A stretch of 64,000 bases of DNA from Rhodoferax sp. Its GTDB lineage: Bacteria; Pseudomonadota; Gammaproteobacteria; Burkholderiales; Burkholderiaceae_C. This document shows positions 1 through 9,738 of the stretch, piece after piece. The stretch is from NCBI RefSeq assembly GCF_023700745.1, contig NZ_JAMPYG010000008.1, positions 62,001-126,000 on the forward strand. Reading direction: 5' to 3'. The notes below the pieces were generated by a model. The model did no database searches, had not been told where the DNA came from, and saw nothing but the letters and a program-made list of their open reading frames with translations. Position numbers and translations under genes: made by a program. The stretch's first letter is position 1, and each line of letters opens with the position of its first letter.

Positions 1-1680
1 CCCGCACCCACCCGCGATGCCGCCACGGTGCTATTGCTGCGCGACACGCCCGACGGCCTCGAAGTGCTGATGACGCGGCGCTCCAGCAAGGCGAGTTTTG
101 TGCCGGGTGCCTATGTGTTTCCGGGTGGCGGCATTGACGCTGCGGATGGCTGCTGCCACGCCCTGACGCAGCGCCGCGCCACGCAAAGCGCGCAGGCGCT
201 GACGGAGGCGATTGCCGGGATTCGCGAGAGCTTTGAAGAGCTGGGCGTGCTGCTGGCGCGCCACCTGGATGGCAGCTGGGCCACGCAGGCCGAGATTGAC
301 GCGATGGACCGGCAAGGCGACTTTGGCGCGCAATGCACGGCGCGCGGCCTGACGCTGGCTGCCAGCGACATCCATGTGCTGGCGCGCTGGATCACCGACC
401 GCGATTCGCCCAAGCGCTTTGATGTGCCGTTTCTGGTGGCGCGGATGCCTGAAGGGCAAGAGCCCGTGGCCGACGAGGCCGAGCAGTTCGAGCCGGTGTG
501 GGTGCGCCCCGGGGACGCCCTGGCCCGGCACCAGGCGGGCAGCTTTTTTATGATCTACCCGACCATCATCACGCTGGAGCGCCTGCAGGACCTGGCGACG
601 GTGGATGCCGTGCTGCAGGCCTGCGCGGTGTCAGAAGAGCCACTGTGGACCAGTTGCCCGCGCACCGGGCTGCTGGCCGGGCGCGAGCAGCGCCATATGG
701 AACATGAGTCGGCCTACGGCGAGTTGGCGCTGGTTTGTCCGGACGGACAAATTGCACACCCGCTGGACTGGCAAAGCGAGCAGGCCGTGCCGCTGCTCAA
801 GAACGTGCTGCGCCTGACCGCGCCCAATCCCGGCGCCATGACCGGCCCGGGCACCAACAGTTACCTGGTGGGCGACCCCGACACCGGTTTCATCGCCATC
901 GACCCGGGCCCGGCCGATACCGCGCACCTGGACAAACTGTGGCGGGCGGCGGGTGGCGACATCCGCATGATTGTTTGCACCCATTCGCACCCCGACCATT
1001 CCCCCGGCGCCCGGCCGCTGCAGGCCATGTGCCACACCGTGCCGCCGATTCTGGGACTGCCAAGCAAAGAGACGGCGCGGGCCAATAGCATTTTTATGCC
1101 TGACAGGGCGCTGCAGAACGGCGAGGTTTTGGTGCTTGGCACGAATACCTTCGCGGCGGGGGCGCCGCTCCCACAGGGGGCCCCTGTAGGAGGCCCGCCC
1201 TCGGGCCGATGGATGTCCGACAACACCACCCACACGCTGCAGGTGATTTACACCCCGGGTCACGCGGCCAATCATTTGTGCCTTATGCTGCTGGAAGACG
1301 GCCTGCTGTTCAGCGGCGATCACATCCTGAACGGCAGCACCACAGTGATCGACCCGCCCGATGGCGACATGGACGACTATCTGGACTCGCTGGACCTGCT
1401 GCAGACGGCCTGCACCGAGCACCAGCTCAAGTACATCCTGCCCGCCCATGGCTATGTGCTCGGCGGACCGGATGACGAGGCCCGAGCCGCGATCGCCCGC
1501 CTTAAAGCCCACCGCCTGCAGCGTGAGGCCAAGGTGATGGCGGCCATGCAGGCGCACCCCGACGGCACGCTGGACGACTGGCTGTCACTGGTATATGCCG
1601 ATGTGCCGCAGCGCATGTGGCCGGTGGCCAGGCGATCGCTGATGGCGCATGTGGCGCGCATCACCTCGTTGATGCCCTAA
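1..1680 (+). CDS. NUDIX-like N-terminal domain fused to MBL-fold metallo-hydrolase; 5' end truncated by window
   Basis: Frame open from base 1; MBL motif THSHPDHSPGA, downstream GDHIL and PAHG; N-terminal VFPGGGID and RESFEELGVLL resemble a NUDIX box. Confidence 0.85.
   Translation, partial: PAPTRDAATVLLLRDTPDGLEVLMTRRSSKASFVPGAYVFPGGGIDAADGCCHALTQRRATQSAQALTEAIAGIRESFEELGVLLARHLDGSWATQAEIDAMDRQGDFGAQCTARGLTLAASDIHVLARWITDRDSPKRFDVPFLVARMPEGQEPVADEAEQFEPVWVRPGDALARHQAGSFFMIYPTIITLERLQDLATVDAVLQACAVSEEPLWTSCPRTGLLAGREQRHMEHESAYGELALVCPDGQIAHPLDWQSEQAVPLLKNVLRLTAPNPGAMTGPGTNSYLVGDPDTGFIAIDPGPADTAHLDKLWRAAGGDIRMIVCTHSHPDHSPGARPLQAMCHTVPPILGLPSKETARANSIFMPDRALQNGEVLVLGTNTFAAGAPLPQGAPVGGPPSGRWMSDNTTHTLQVIYTPGHAANHLCLMLLEDGLLFSGDHILNGSTTVIDPPDGDMDDYLDSLDLLQTACTEHQLKYILPAHGYVLGGPDDEARAAIARLKAHRLQREAKVMAAMQAHPDGTLDDWLSLVYADVPQRMWPVARRSLMAHVARITSLMP
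1150..1211. repeat. REP-like palindromic doublet (BIME-like) inside the CDS
   Basis: ttcgcggcgggggcgccgctcccacagg followed by inverted-type cctgtaggaggcccgccctcgggccgat; ACAGGGGGCCCCTGT centre; resembles GTGGGAGCGGC..GCCGCGA type REPs. Confidence 0.7.
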
Positions 1681-1693
1681 ACACCGCAGCGGC

Positions 1694-2512
1694 ATGCCGG
1701 CTGTCATCATTTTTTGCCTGGGCCTGCTGGTGGTGCTGTGGCTGGTGGGTGCACCCTGGCTGACCGAGCGCAAACGTCAAAGCCTGCGGACCCGACCCTT
1801 TCCCACCGCTTGGGGCGAAGTCTTGCAGCGACGCGTGCCCTATGTGCACCTGCTGCCCGCCGACCTGCAATTGAAGCTGCAGCAGCACATGCAGGTGTTT
1901 CTGGCCGAGAAGGCGTTCATCGGCTGCAACGGTCTGTCAATCAGCGACGAGATCCGGGTCACGATTGCCGCCCACGCCTGCCTGCTCATCGTCAACCGCC
2001 CCAGCAGCTACTACCCCAAGCTGCGCCAGATCCTGATTTATCCCGACAGTTTTGTGGTCCAGCGCGACCACGTGGACCACATCGGCCTGGCGCACCGCAC
2101 ACGCGAGGTGTTGGCGGGCGAGTCGTGGTCAGAGGGGCAAGTGATCTTGTCGTGGCAGGACACGCTGGCCGGTGCGGCGGTGGTAGATGATGGGCAAAAC
2201 GTGGCCATTCATGAATTTGCCCACCAGCTGGATCAGGAAACCGGCAGCGCCAACGGCGCGCCCATGCTCAAGCGGCGGGCGCAGTACCAGCGCTGGTCCC
2301 ACGTGCTGGGTACAGAATTTGCCACCCTGCAAGCCCGCGTGGCGCGTGGCGCGCCGTCGCTGTTCAGCGATTACGGCGCCACCGATCCGGGTGAATTTTT
2401 TGCGGTGATCTCGGAGGTGTTTTTTGAGCAACCCGGGGCCATGGCCGAAGAACACCCGGCGTTGTACCGGGAGCTCAGCCAGTTCTACCAGTTGGACCCG
2501 TTGAGCTGGTAG
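1694..2512 (+). CDS. mtfA: M90-family zinc-dependent peptidase (MtfA-like)
   Basis: HEFAHQLDQETGSANGAP zinc motif and overall MtfA-like pattern. Confidence 0.85.
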   Translation: MPAVIIFCLGLLVVLWLVGAPWLTERKRQSLRTRPFPTAWGEVLQRRVPYVHLLPADLQLKLQQHMQVFLAEKAFIGCNGLSISDEIRVTIAAHACLLIVNRPSSYYPKLRQILIYPDSFVVQRDHVDHIGLAHRTREVLAGESWSEGQVILSWQDTLAGAAVVDDGQNVAIHEFAHQLDQETGSANGAPMLKRRAQYQRWSHVLGTEFATLQARVARGAPSLFSDYGATDPGEFFAVISEVFFEQPGAMAEEHPALYRELSQFYQLDPLSW

Positions 2513-2549
2513 CCGTCAGCCAACCGCCCCGTCACGCCATTGGTTACCA

Positions 2550-3356
2550 TTGCGACCAATGATCAAACCCCAAAAACCCAAGCCGCCCACCAAACCGCTC
2601 ACGCAGGACGGCGAGCGCCTGTCGAAACGTGTGGCGCAGCTGATGCGTTGCTCGCGCCGCGAAGCCGAGCAGTACATCGAAGGCGGCTGGGTCAGCGTGA
2701 ACGGCAAGGTGGTCGAAGAACCGATGGCACGGATGACGCATCAGACCGTGGTAGTCGACCCGCACGCCAGCCTGATGACGCTCACCGATGTCACGCTGCT
2801 GCTGCACAAGCCGCCCGGCTTCGAGGCCATGGCGGCGCCTGGTGAAGCTGGCAAACGTGTCAAACCGGCGCAACAACTGCTGCTGCCAGCCAATCATTGG
2901 GCGCAAGACCCGTCAGGTGTGCGCTTGCTCAAACACCACTTTGCCAAACTCAGTACCTGCGTACCGCTGGAGCTGGCCGCCAGCGGGCTGGTGGTGTTCA
3001 CCCAGGACTGGCGCGTGCTGCGCAAGCTCACCGAAGACGCGGCCATCATGGAACACGAACTGGTGGTGGAGGTGGCAGGCGAGGTGGCACCCGAGCTGCT
3101 GCAGCGCCTGAATGCGGGCCTGAGCTCCGACGGCCAGCCGCTGCCGCCGGTCAAGGTCAGCGTCAACAGTACGTCGGACACGTCCACCCGGCTGCGCTTT
3201 GCCATGAAGGGCACGCACCCGGGGCTGATCGCCTACCTGTGCGAGCGTGTGGGCCTGCGCATCCAGGGCATCAAGCGCCAGCGCGTGGGCCGGGTAGCCC
3301 TGTCCGGCCTGCCCGAAGGTCAATGGCGCTATCTGCACGACGGCGAGCGCTTTTAA
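2550..3356 (+). CDS. S4-domain / RsuA-RluB-RluF-like rRNA pseudouridine synthase homologue (catalytic Asp position atypical)
   Basis: S4 domain RLSKRVAQLMRCSRREAEQYIEGGWVSVNG; LLHKPPGF; C-terminal LRIQGIKRQRVGRVAL. Confidence 0.8.
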   Translation: MRPMIKPQKPKPPTKPLTQDGERLSKRVAQLMRCSRREAEQYIEGGWVSVNGKVVEEPMARMTHQTVVVDPHASLMTLTDVTLLLHKPPGFEAMAAPGEAGKRVKPAQQLLLPANHWAQDPSGVRLLKHHFAKLSTCVPLELAASGLVVFTQDWRVLRKLTEDAAIMEHELVVEVAGEVAPELLQRLNAGLSSDGQPLPPVKVSVNSTSDTSTRLRFAMKGTHPGLIAYLCERVGLRIQGIKRQRVGRVALSGLPEGQWRYLHDGERF

Positions 3357-3379
3357 AACGCCCCGGCCGCAGAGGCGGG

Positions 3380-3928
3380 TCAGTCCATCAAAAAGCTGCC
3401 CTCGGCGCCGTCGCCAAGTGGCGGGTAGCGGGTGGGATCAGGCAGGTTGTAATGCCACCACTCATAGGGGTGATGCGTCCAGCCGGCCAGGGTCATCAGG
3501 CCCAATAGCAGACCCCGGTGGCGCTGGGCGATCACCGCAATGTCGGTCGAACCGTGAAAGGACTGTTCTGTCATTTCATCAAAGGCCGTGCCCATGTCCA
3601 GCGGCACCCCATGGGCGTCACACAAGATCAGGTCCACCGCGACACCGCGCGTGTGCATGGAGCCCAGGCGCGGGTCGGCAACAAACCGGGGGTCGGGCAG
3701 CGCGGCCCACAAGCGCCACTGCGCAGCGGCTGGCCGGTAGGCATCCAGCACCCGCAGACGCAGGCCCTGAGCGGCTGCCAGTTCGGCTGCGCGCACCAGG
3801 GCCGCCAAGGCCTCCTGATGCAAATAGGCGACCGCGTGGTCGTAAATGGTTTTCCCGGTGAAGTTGTCCGGGGTGGCGTAGCGCAGATCGATGTCGATGG
3901 CGGGGTGGCTGATTTCACGCAGTGGCAT
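3380..3928 (-). CDS. D-alanyl-D-alanine dipeptidase (M15, DdpX/VanX-like)
   Basis: DLRYATPDNFTGKTIY, SMHTRGVAVDL, EWWHYN motifs; start placed at MPLREISH. Confidence 0.85.
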   Translation of the reverse strand: MPLREISHPAIDIDLRYATPDNFTGKTIYDHAVAYLHQEALAALVRAAELAAAQGLRLRVLDAYRPAAAQWRLWAALPDPRFVADPRLGSMHTRGVAVDLILCDAHGVPLDMGTAFDEMTEQSFHGSTDIAVIAQRHRGLLLGLMTLAGWTHHPYEWWHYNLPDPTRYPPLGDGAEGSFLMD

Positions 3929-3962
3929 GGCTGCATTATCCGGTTGCAGGCCCCTGAAAAAC

Positions 3963-4859
3963 TCAAACGCTGAACAGCTGGCCGCGCGCGGCGTCGGTAA
4001 TGGCCAACACACAGGGATGGCTGATGCGCCGCTCGACCGAGATCGCGTAAAACTCTTCTACCAATTCGGCCGTGTGACCGATCACCTGCACGCCAAACTG
4101 GCTACAGGTTTCTTCTTCAAGCACGCGCGGGGCCATGAACACGCCCTGGCCCTCGCGGCCAAAGGCCTTCATCAGCGCGGCGTCGTCAAACTCGCCCACC
4201 ACCACCGGCGCGATCTGGTGGCTGGCAAACCAGCCTTCGAGCTGCTGGCGCACCGAGGCCGTGGCGCCCGGCACCAGCATGGGCACGCCATCCAGGCAGG
4301 CGGGGAACTTGCCAGCCAAGCGCGGCAGCAGGCCGGGTGCAGCAAAAAAACTCATCACGCTGCTGCCCAGCGCATGGCTGTAGGCCTTGACGCTGACGCG
4401 CCGGGGCATGGGCTCGTCGGCAATCACCAGATCAAGCCGGTGCAGCGCCAGTTGCGCCAGCAGGTCGTCAAAGCTGCCTTCGCTGCACAGCAGCTTGACC
4501 GGCTCGGCGATCGAGAAAGCCGGTTCCAGCAGCCGATAGGCGATGGATTTGGACAGCGAATCAGCCACGCCCACCCTGAAATCCAGCCGCCGCTGGGCGC
4601 CGCGTACCTGGCGCAGGCTGCTTTCCAGCTCGCTGCCTAGGTTGAATATCTGGTCGGCATAGCCCAAGGCCAGGCGGCCGTGCTCCGTAAGTTCCAGGCC
4701 GCGGCCACTCTTGCGAAACAGCTTGCGGCCGAGCCAGTCTTCGAGCAGCTTGATCTGCCCCGAGAGGGTTTGCGGGGTGGTGTGCAACTGCTCGCCGGCG
4801 CGCATGATGCCGCCCGCACGGGCCGTGACCCAAAAATAGTAAAGATGCTTGAAATTCAT
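3963..4859 (-). CDS. nhaR: LysR-type regulator, NhaR-like
   Basis: MNFKHLYYFWVTARAGGIMRAGEQLHTTPQTLSGQIKLLEDWLG. Confidence 0.75.
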   Translation of the reverse strand: MNFKHLYYFWVTARAGGIMRAGEQLHTTPQTLSGQIKLLEDWLGRKLFRKSGRGLELTEHGRLALGYADQIFNLGSELESSLRQVRGAQRRLDFRVGVADSLSKSIAYRLLEPAFSIAEPVKLLCSEGSFDDLLAQLALHRLDLVIADEPMPRRVSVKAYSHALGSSVMSFFAAPGLLPRLAGKFPACLDGVPMLVPGATASVRQQLEGWFASHQIAPVVVGEFDDAALMKAFGREGQGVFMAPRVLEEETCSQFGVQVIGHTAELVEEFYAISVERRISHPCVLAITDAARGQLFSV

Positions 4860-4996
4860 GTGAATGGCCTCAGGTATTTGGCTATTGTTCATTTTTTTCG
4901 AAGTAAATTCATTAATTATTCGAATTTACACGAAGTGATTTGAACCTTATAGTTTGAGGTGTGTCTGATTTACCGACACTGACAGGAGGAATTAAT

Positions 4997-5521
4997 ATGC
5001 GTTTAAGTACCAAAGGACGGTTTGCCGTCACCGCGATGATCGATGTGGCCCTGCGCGAAAAGCTGGGTCCGGTGCCGCTGTCTGACATTGCCGAACGCCA
5101 GCAAATTTCGCTGTCGTACCTGGAACAGATGTTCAGCAAACTGCGCCAGCAGGGGCTGGTGACCAGCACGCGCGGTCCCGGCGGTGGCTACACCCTGGGC
5201 CAACGTGCCGATGCCATCACCGTGGCTGACATCATTGGCGCCGTCGAAGACCAGGAGCCCAAGGCGACTGCGCAACCGGCTTGCGCCAACCCCGACATGG
5301 CGCAAGATCTGTGGGACACCATGAACGCCAAGGTGCTGGACTTCATGCAGTCGGTCACGCTGCGCAGCCTGGTGCTGGACCAATTGGCCAAAGGGGTGAA
5401 GGTTGAACAAAAACCCGCACCCAATCGCGGTGTATTCAAGAAACCGGTGCAGCAGCCGGTTCGCACCAACGCGCCCAATTCGGTGTTTGCGCTGGGTCAG
5501 ACCTTGCTGGCGCGGGGATAA
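4997..5521 (+). CDS. Rrf2-family regulator, IscR-like, degenerate Fe-S ligand loop
   Basis: MRLSTKGRFAVTAMIDVALRE..LSDIAERQQISLSYLEQMFSKLRQQGLVTSTRGPGGGYTLG; AGGAGG RBS upstream. Confidence 0.85.
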   Translation: MRLSTKGRFAVTAMIDVALREKLGPVPLSDIAERQQISLSYLEQMFSKLRQQGLVTSTRGPGGGYTLGQRADAITVADIIGAVEDQEPKATAQPACANPDMAQDLWDTMNAKVLDFMQSVTLRSLVLDQLAKGVKVEQKPAPNRGVFKKPVQQPVRTNAPNSVFALGQTLLARG

Positions 5522-5524
5522 AGT

Positions 5525-5885
5525 GTGAAGCCCACCGATAAGCCGGATTCTGTGCACAGAAGTTGCCTTCTGTGTGACTGCCATTAATCTGGGCTACTGA
5601 TCACTCAGTAGCTCGGTGCTACCTACCCGCACACTCCGGGGGCCCCATCAACGTGTGCCTATTTGGTATTGCTGCGCGTAGAGATTGCCCGTTTCACCCG
5701 AACTTAATCGGCTCGTCTCTGTTGCTCTGATCCTCACCTTATACCCAGGACTTGCGCCCCGGGCTTTCAGTGGACAGCCGTTAGCTGCTACGCTGCCCTA
5801 TGCAGTCCGGACGTTCCTCCAGTGCTCTGTTTCCAGAATTGCACCAGCGGCAGTCTGGCGGGCTTCACCGGCCCATTATCGCGGC
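5525..5885 (-). ncRNA. rnpB: RNase P RNA (bacterial class A)
   Basis: Reverse complement contains GGAGGAACGTCCGGACTGCATAGGGCAG and ends ACAGAATCCGGCTTATCGGTGGGCTTCACA, hallmark rnpB segments; ends approximate. Confidence 0.93.
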
Positions 5886-5981
5886 TAAAGCGGGCTTAGA
5901 GCCCGGGGTTCTATCCATATACCCCAAACAATCGATCAATTGGTTCAAAATGACTGCTCCATCACTTTGAGGAGTCCCCGC

Positions 5982-6899
5982 ATGAAAGCCGACAACATCC
6001 TGCAAACCATTGGCAACACGCCCCACATCCGCATCAACCGCCTGTTTGGCGACACGCACAAGGTATGGGTCAAGTCTGAGCGCAGCAACCCTGGTGGCTC
6101 CATCAAGGACCGGATCGCCCTGTCCATGGTGGAAGCCGCGGAAGCCTCCGGCGCGCTCAAACCCGGCGCCACCATCATCGAGCCCACCTCGGGCAACACC
6201 GGTGTCGGTCTGGCATTGGTGGCCGCGGTCAAGGGCTACAAGTTGATTCTGGTGATGCCAGACAGCATGAGTGTCGAGCGGCGGCGGCTGATGCTGGCCT
6301 ATGGCGCTTCGTTTGACCTGACCCCGCGTGAAAAGGGCATGAAGGGTGCGATTGCGCGGGCTGAAGAATTGCTTGCCACCACCCCCGGCAGCTGGATGCC
6401 GCAGCAGTTCGAAAACCCGGCCAACATCGACGCGCATGCGCGCACCACCGCGCAAGAAATCCTGGCTGACTTTCCTGGGGGCATTGACGTGCTCATTACC
6501 GGCGTCGGTACCGGCGGCCACATCACCGGTGTGGCCCAGGTGCTCAAGACCAAATGGCCCAAGCTGAAGGTGTTTGCGGTCGAACCCGTGCTCTCGCCGG
6601 TGATCTCGGGTGGCGCGCCCGGCCCACATCCGATCCAGGGTATTGGCGCCGGTTTCATTCCCAAAAATCTGCACACCGACCTGCTCGACGGCGTGATCCA
6701 GGTCGATGCCGAACCGGCCCGCGAATACGCCCGCCGCAGCGCCCGTGAAGAAGGCCTGCTGGTGGGTATTTCCAGCGGCGCCACGCTGGCCGCCATTGCG
6801 CAAAAACTGCCCGAGTTGCCCGCTGGTGCAACGGTACTGGGCTTTAACTACGATTCCGGCGAGCGCTATTTGTCGGTCGAAGGTTTTCTGCCCAGCTGA
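5982..6899 (+). CDS. cysM: Cysteine synthase B (O-acetylserine sulfhydrylase)
   Basis: [48 protein letters not shown] motifs. Confidence 0.92.
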   Translation: MKADNILQTIGNTPHIRINRLFGDTHKVWVKSERSNPGGSIKDRIALSMVEAAEASGALKPGATIIEPTSGNTGVGLALVAAVKGYKLILVMPDSMSVERRRLMLAYGASFDLTPREKGMKGAIARAEELLATTPGSWMPQQFENPANIDAHARTTAQEILADFPGGIDVLITGVGTGGHITGVAQVLKTKWPKLKVFAVEPVLSPVISGGAPGPHPIQGIGAGFIPKNLHTDLLDGVIQVDAEPAREYARRSAREEGLLVGISSGATLAAIAQKLPELPAGATVLGFNYDSGERYLSVEGFLPS

Positions 6900-6990
6900 T
6901 GGACGTGTGACGGCAGAACGCCATGGATCGTCACTAAAACTAAAATGCGCTGCTTCTGCTTGATAAACACAAGCCCAACCGGCACGCAAC

Positions 6991-8724
6991 ATGATCCGAC
7001 TCTCTGAACTCAAGCTCGCGCTTGACCACACGCCCGACGACCTCAGCACGCTGATTCTGCACACGCTGGTGATAGAGCCAGAGGATTTGGTCGAATGGCA
7101 CATCTTCAAGCGCAGTTTCGATGCCCGCAAGGCGCAGGTGCGGGTGGTTTACATCGTCGACGTGACGCTGGCCAGCCCTGCGCAGGAAACCGCTTTGCTC
7201 AAGCAACACGCAGGCAATCCGCACGTCATTGCCACACCCGACATGAGTTACCGGCTGGTGGCGCAGGCCCCGGCCGGTCTGGCGCTGCGCCCGGTGGTGG
7301 TGGGTTTTGGCCCTTGCGGCATTTTTGCGGCGCTCATCCTGGCGCAGATGGGTTTCAAGCCGATTGTGCTGGAGCGCGGCAAAAAGGTGCGCGAGCGCAC
7401 CCAGGACACCTGGGGCCTGTGGCGCAAGCATGTGCTCAACCCGGAAAGCAATGTGCAGTTTGGCGAAGGCGGCGCCGGCACGTTTTCCGACGGCAAGCTG
7501 TGGAGCCAGATCAAGGACCCGCGCCATCTGGGGCGCAAGGTGATGGAGGAATTTGTCAAGGCCGGCGCACCGCCCGAGATCCTCGTGGAGTCGCACCCGC
7601 ACATTGGCACCTTCAAGCTGGTCAAGGTGGTGGAAAGCCTGCGCGCCCAGATCATCGCGCTGGGGGGCGAGATCCGCTTTGAGCAGCGCGTCACCGACGT
7701 GCTGGTGGAAGACGGCCCCCAAGGCCGCCAGGTACGCGGCCTCACCGTGCTCGACCAGGCAAGTGGGCAGTCGCATGAGATGCGCGCCGACCAGGTGGTG
7801 ATGGCGCTGGGCCACAGCGCACGCGACACCTTTGCCATGCTGCACGAGCGCGGCGTGACGGTGGATGCCAAACCGTTTTCGGTGGGTTTTCGCATTGAGC
7901 ACCCGCAAAGCGTGATCGACCGCGCCCGCTGGGGCCGCCACGCCGGTCACCCGAGCCTGGGCGCGGCCGATTACAAGCTGGTGCACCACGCCAGCAACGG
8001 CCGTGCCGTGTACAGCTTTTGCATGTGCCCCGGTGGCACGGTGGTAGCGGCCACCAGCGAGCCCGGCCGCGTGGTGACCAATGGCATGAGCCAGTATTCG
8101 CGCAACGAGCGCAATGCCAACGCGGGCATGGTGGTGGGCATTGAGCCCGTCGACTTTGACCAGGATGAAGCCGCATTTGTGCACGCCTTTGGCAGCGCTG
8201 CAGGCCTGCGTTATGCGGAAGAATCCGAACGTCTGAAAGCGCGAAATCCCAGCGCAACGCACCCGCTGGCGGGCATCAACCTGCAGCGCCGGCTCGAATC
8301 CGGCGCCTACCTGCTGGGTGGCAGCAACTACGAGGCGCCGGGCCAACTGGTGGCCGACTTCATAGCGGGCCAGGCGTCAACCAGCTTTGGCACGGTACTG
8401 CCCTCTTACAAGCCGGGCGTCAAGCTGGGCGACCTGCACCCCGCCCTGCCGCACTACGCGATTGCCGCGTTGCGCGAGGCGTTGCCGGCCTTTGGCCAGA
8501 AGATCAAGGGCTTTGACATGCCCGACGCGGTGCTGACCGGGGTGGAAACGCGCACCTCGTCACCGCTGCGCATGCCGCGCGGCGATGATTTTCAAAGCGT
8601 CAATACCCAGGGGCTGTACCCGGCCGGCGAAGGCGCGGGTTATGCGGGCGGGATTTTGTCGGCCGGGGTCGATGGCATCAAAGTGGCCGAGGCACTGGCC
8701 AGGCAGCTGGCCAGTGCGGGGTAA
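6991..8724 (+). CDS. FAD-dependent dehydrogenase (COG2509-like)
   Basis: VVVGFGPCGIFAALILAQMG Rossmann motif, NVQFGEGGAGTFSDGKLWSQIKD, YPAGEGAGYAGGI. Confidence 0.85.
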   Translation: MIRLSELKLALDHTPDDLSTLILHTLVIEPEDLVEWHIFKRSFDARKAQVRVVYIVDVTLASPAQETALLKQHAGNPHVIATPDMSYRLVAQAPAGLALRPVVVGFGPCGIFAALILAQMGFKPIVLERGKKVRERTQDTWGLWRKHVLNPESNVQFGEGGAGTFSDGKLWSQIKDPRHLGRKVMEEFVKAGAPPEILVESHPHIGTFKLVKVVESLRAQIIALGGEIRFEQRVTDVLVEDGPQGRQVRGLTVLDQASGQSHEMRADQVVMALGHSARDTFAMLHERGVTVDAKPFSVGFRIEHPQSVIDRARWGRHAGHPSLGAADYKLVHHASNGRAVYSFCMCPGGTVVAATSEPGRVVTNGMSQYSRNERNANAGMVVGIEPVDFDQDEAAFVHAFGSAAGLRYAEESERLKARNPSATHPLAGINLQRRLESGAYLLGGSNYEAPGQLVADFIAGQASTSFGTVLPSYKPGVKLGDLHPALPHYAIAALREALPAFGQKIKGFDMPDAVLTGVETRTSSPLRMPRGDDFQSVNTQGLYPAGEGAGYAGGILSAGVDGIKVAEALARQLASAG

Positions 8725-8729
8725 CAGCC

Positions 8730-9605
8730 TCAGGCCTGGGCGTTTTGCAAGGCCACAATGCGGTCTTCAATGGGCGGGTGGCTGGAGAACAACTTGCCAA
8801 TGCCCCCGGTGATGCCAAAAGCGGCCACGCTCTTGGGCAATTCGCCGGGCTGCATGCCGCCCAGACGGGCCAGGGCGTTGATCATGGGCTGGCGCCGTCC
8901 CATCAATTGCGCAGCACCCGCGTCGGCGCGGAACTCGCGGTGGCGGCTGAACCAGGCGACCACGATGGCGGCCGCAAAACCCAGCACGATGTCGAGCACG
9001 ATGGTCGTGACCATGTAGCCGATACCGGGGCCGGTGTTTTCGCTGTCGCCCTTGCGCAGGAAACTGTCCACCGCATAACCAATGACACGGCTCAGGAACA
9101 CCACAAAGGTGTTCATGACACCCTGGATCAGCGTCATGGTGACCATGTCGCCATTGGCGACGTGGGCGATTTCATGGCCAATGACGGCCTCTATTTCCTC
9201 ATGCGTCATGCCTTGCAGCAAGCCGGTGCTGACCGCCACCAGCGCCGAATTCTTGAAGGCTCCGGTGGCAAAGGCATTGGGCGCACCCTCAAAAATACCC
9301 ACCTCGGGCATGCCGATGCCGGCTTTGTCGGCGAGCTTGCGCACGGTCTCGACAATCCAGGCTTCATCGACATTGGCCGGCTGGTTGATGATGCGCACGC
9401 CGGCAGTCCACTTGGCCATGGATTTGCTGATCAACAGCGAGATGATGGCACCACCAAAACCCATGACCAGCGCAAAACCCAGCAAGGCGCCCAAATCGAG
9501 TCCGTTGGCCGTGAGGTAGCGGTTCACGCCCAGCAGACTGGCCACAATGCCCAGCACCGCCACGACCATCACATTGGTCAGAACAAACAACAAAATGCGT
9601 TTCAT
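8730..9605 (-). CDS. htpX: Membrane zinc metalloprotease HtpX
   Basis: [46 protein letters not shown]. Confidence 0.95.
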   Translation of the reverse strand: MKRILLFVLTNVMVVAVLGIVASLLGVNRYLTANGLDLGALLGFALVMGFGGAIISLLISKSMAKWTAGVRIINQPANVDEAWIVETVRKLADKAGIGMPEVGIFEGAPNAFATGAFKNSALVAVSTGLLQGMTHEEIEAVIGHEIAHVANGDMVTMTLIQGVMNTFVVFLSRVIGYAVDSFLRKGDSENTGPGIGYMVTTIVLDIVLGFAAAIVVAWFSRHREFRADAGAAQLMGRRQPMINALARLGGMQPGELPKSVAAFGITGGIGKLFSSHPPIEDRIVALQNAQA

Positions 9606-9738
9606 GTTTTCCTTTTTCACTCAATCAAACGGTAGCCCCGTTCCGGTGAGCGAATGGTAGTGGCGAAAGGCCGGAAATCAAGTCGGGGAGTGCCTAATTC
9701 CCCCACATCAAGTGCCCATTTAACGGGCGCCCTGCACG

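Noticed and set aside
631-1557. Long antisense ORF opposite the NUDIX-MBL gene (308 aa)
   Set aside because: Shadow ORF typical of high-GC DNA; composition rich in H/R/Q with no motif, opposite a strongly supported CDS
5685-5888. 67-aa ORF in rnpB region
   Set aside because: Overlaps the highly conserved RNase P RNA; coding is implausible
6940-8346. 468-aa minus-strand ORF opposite the FAD dehydrogenase
   Set aside because: Antisense shadow of a motif-supported CDS
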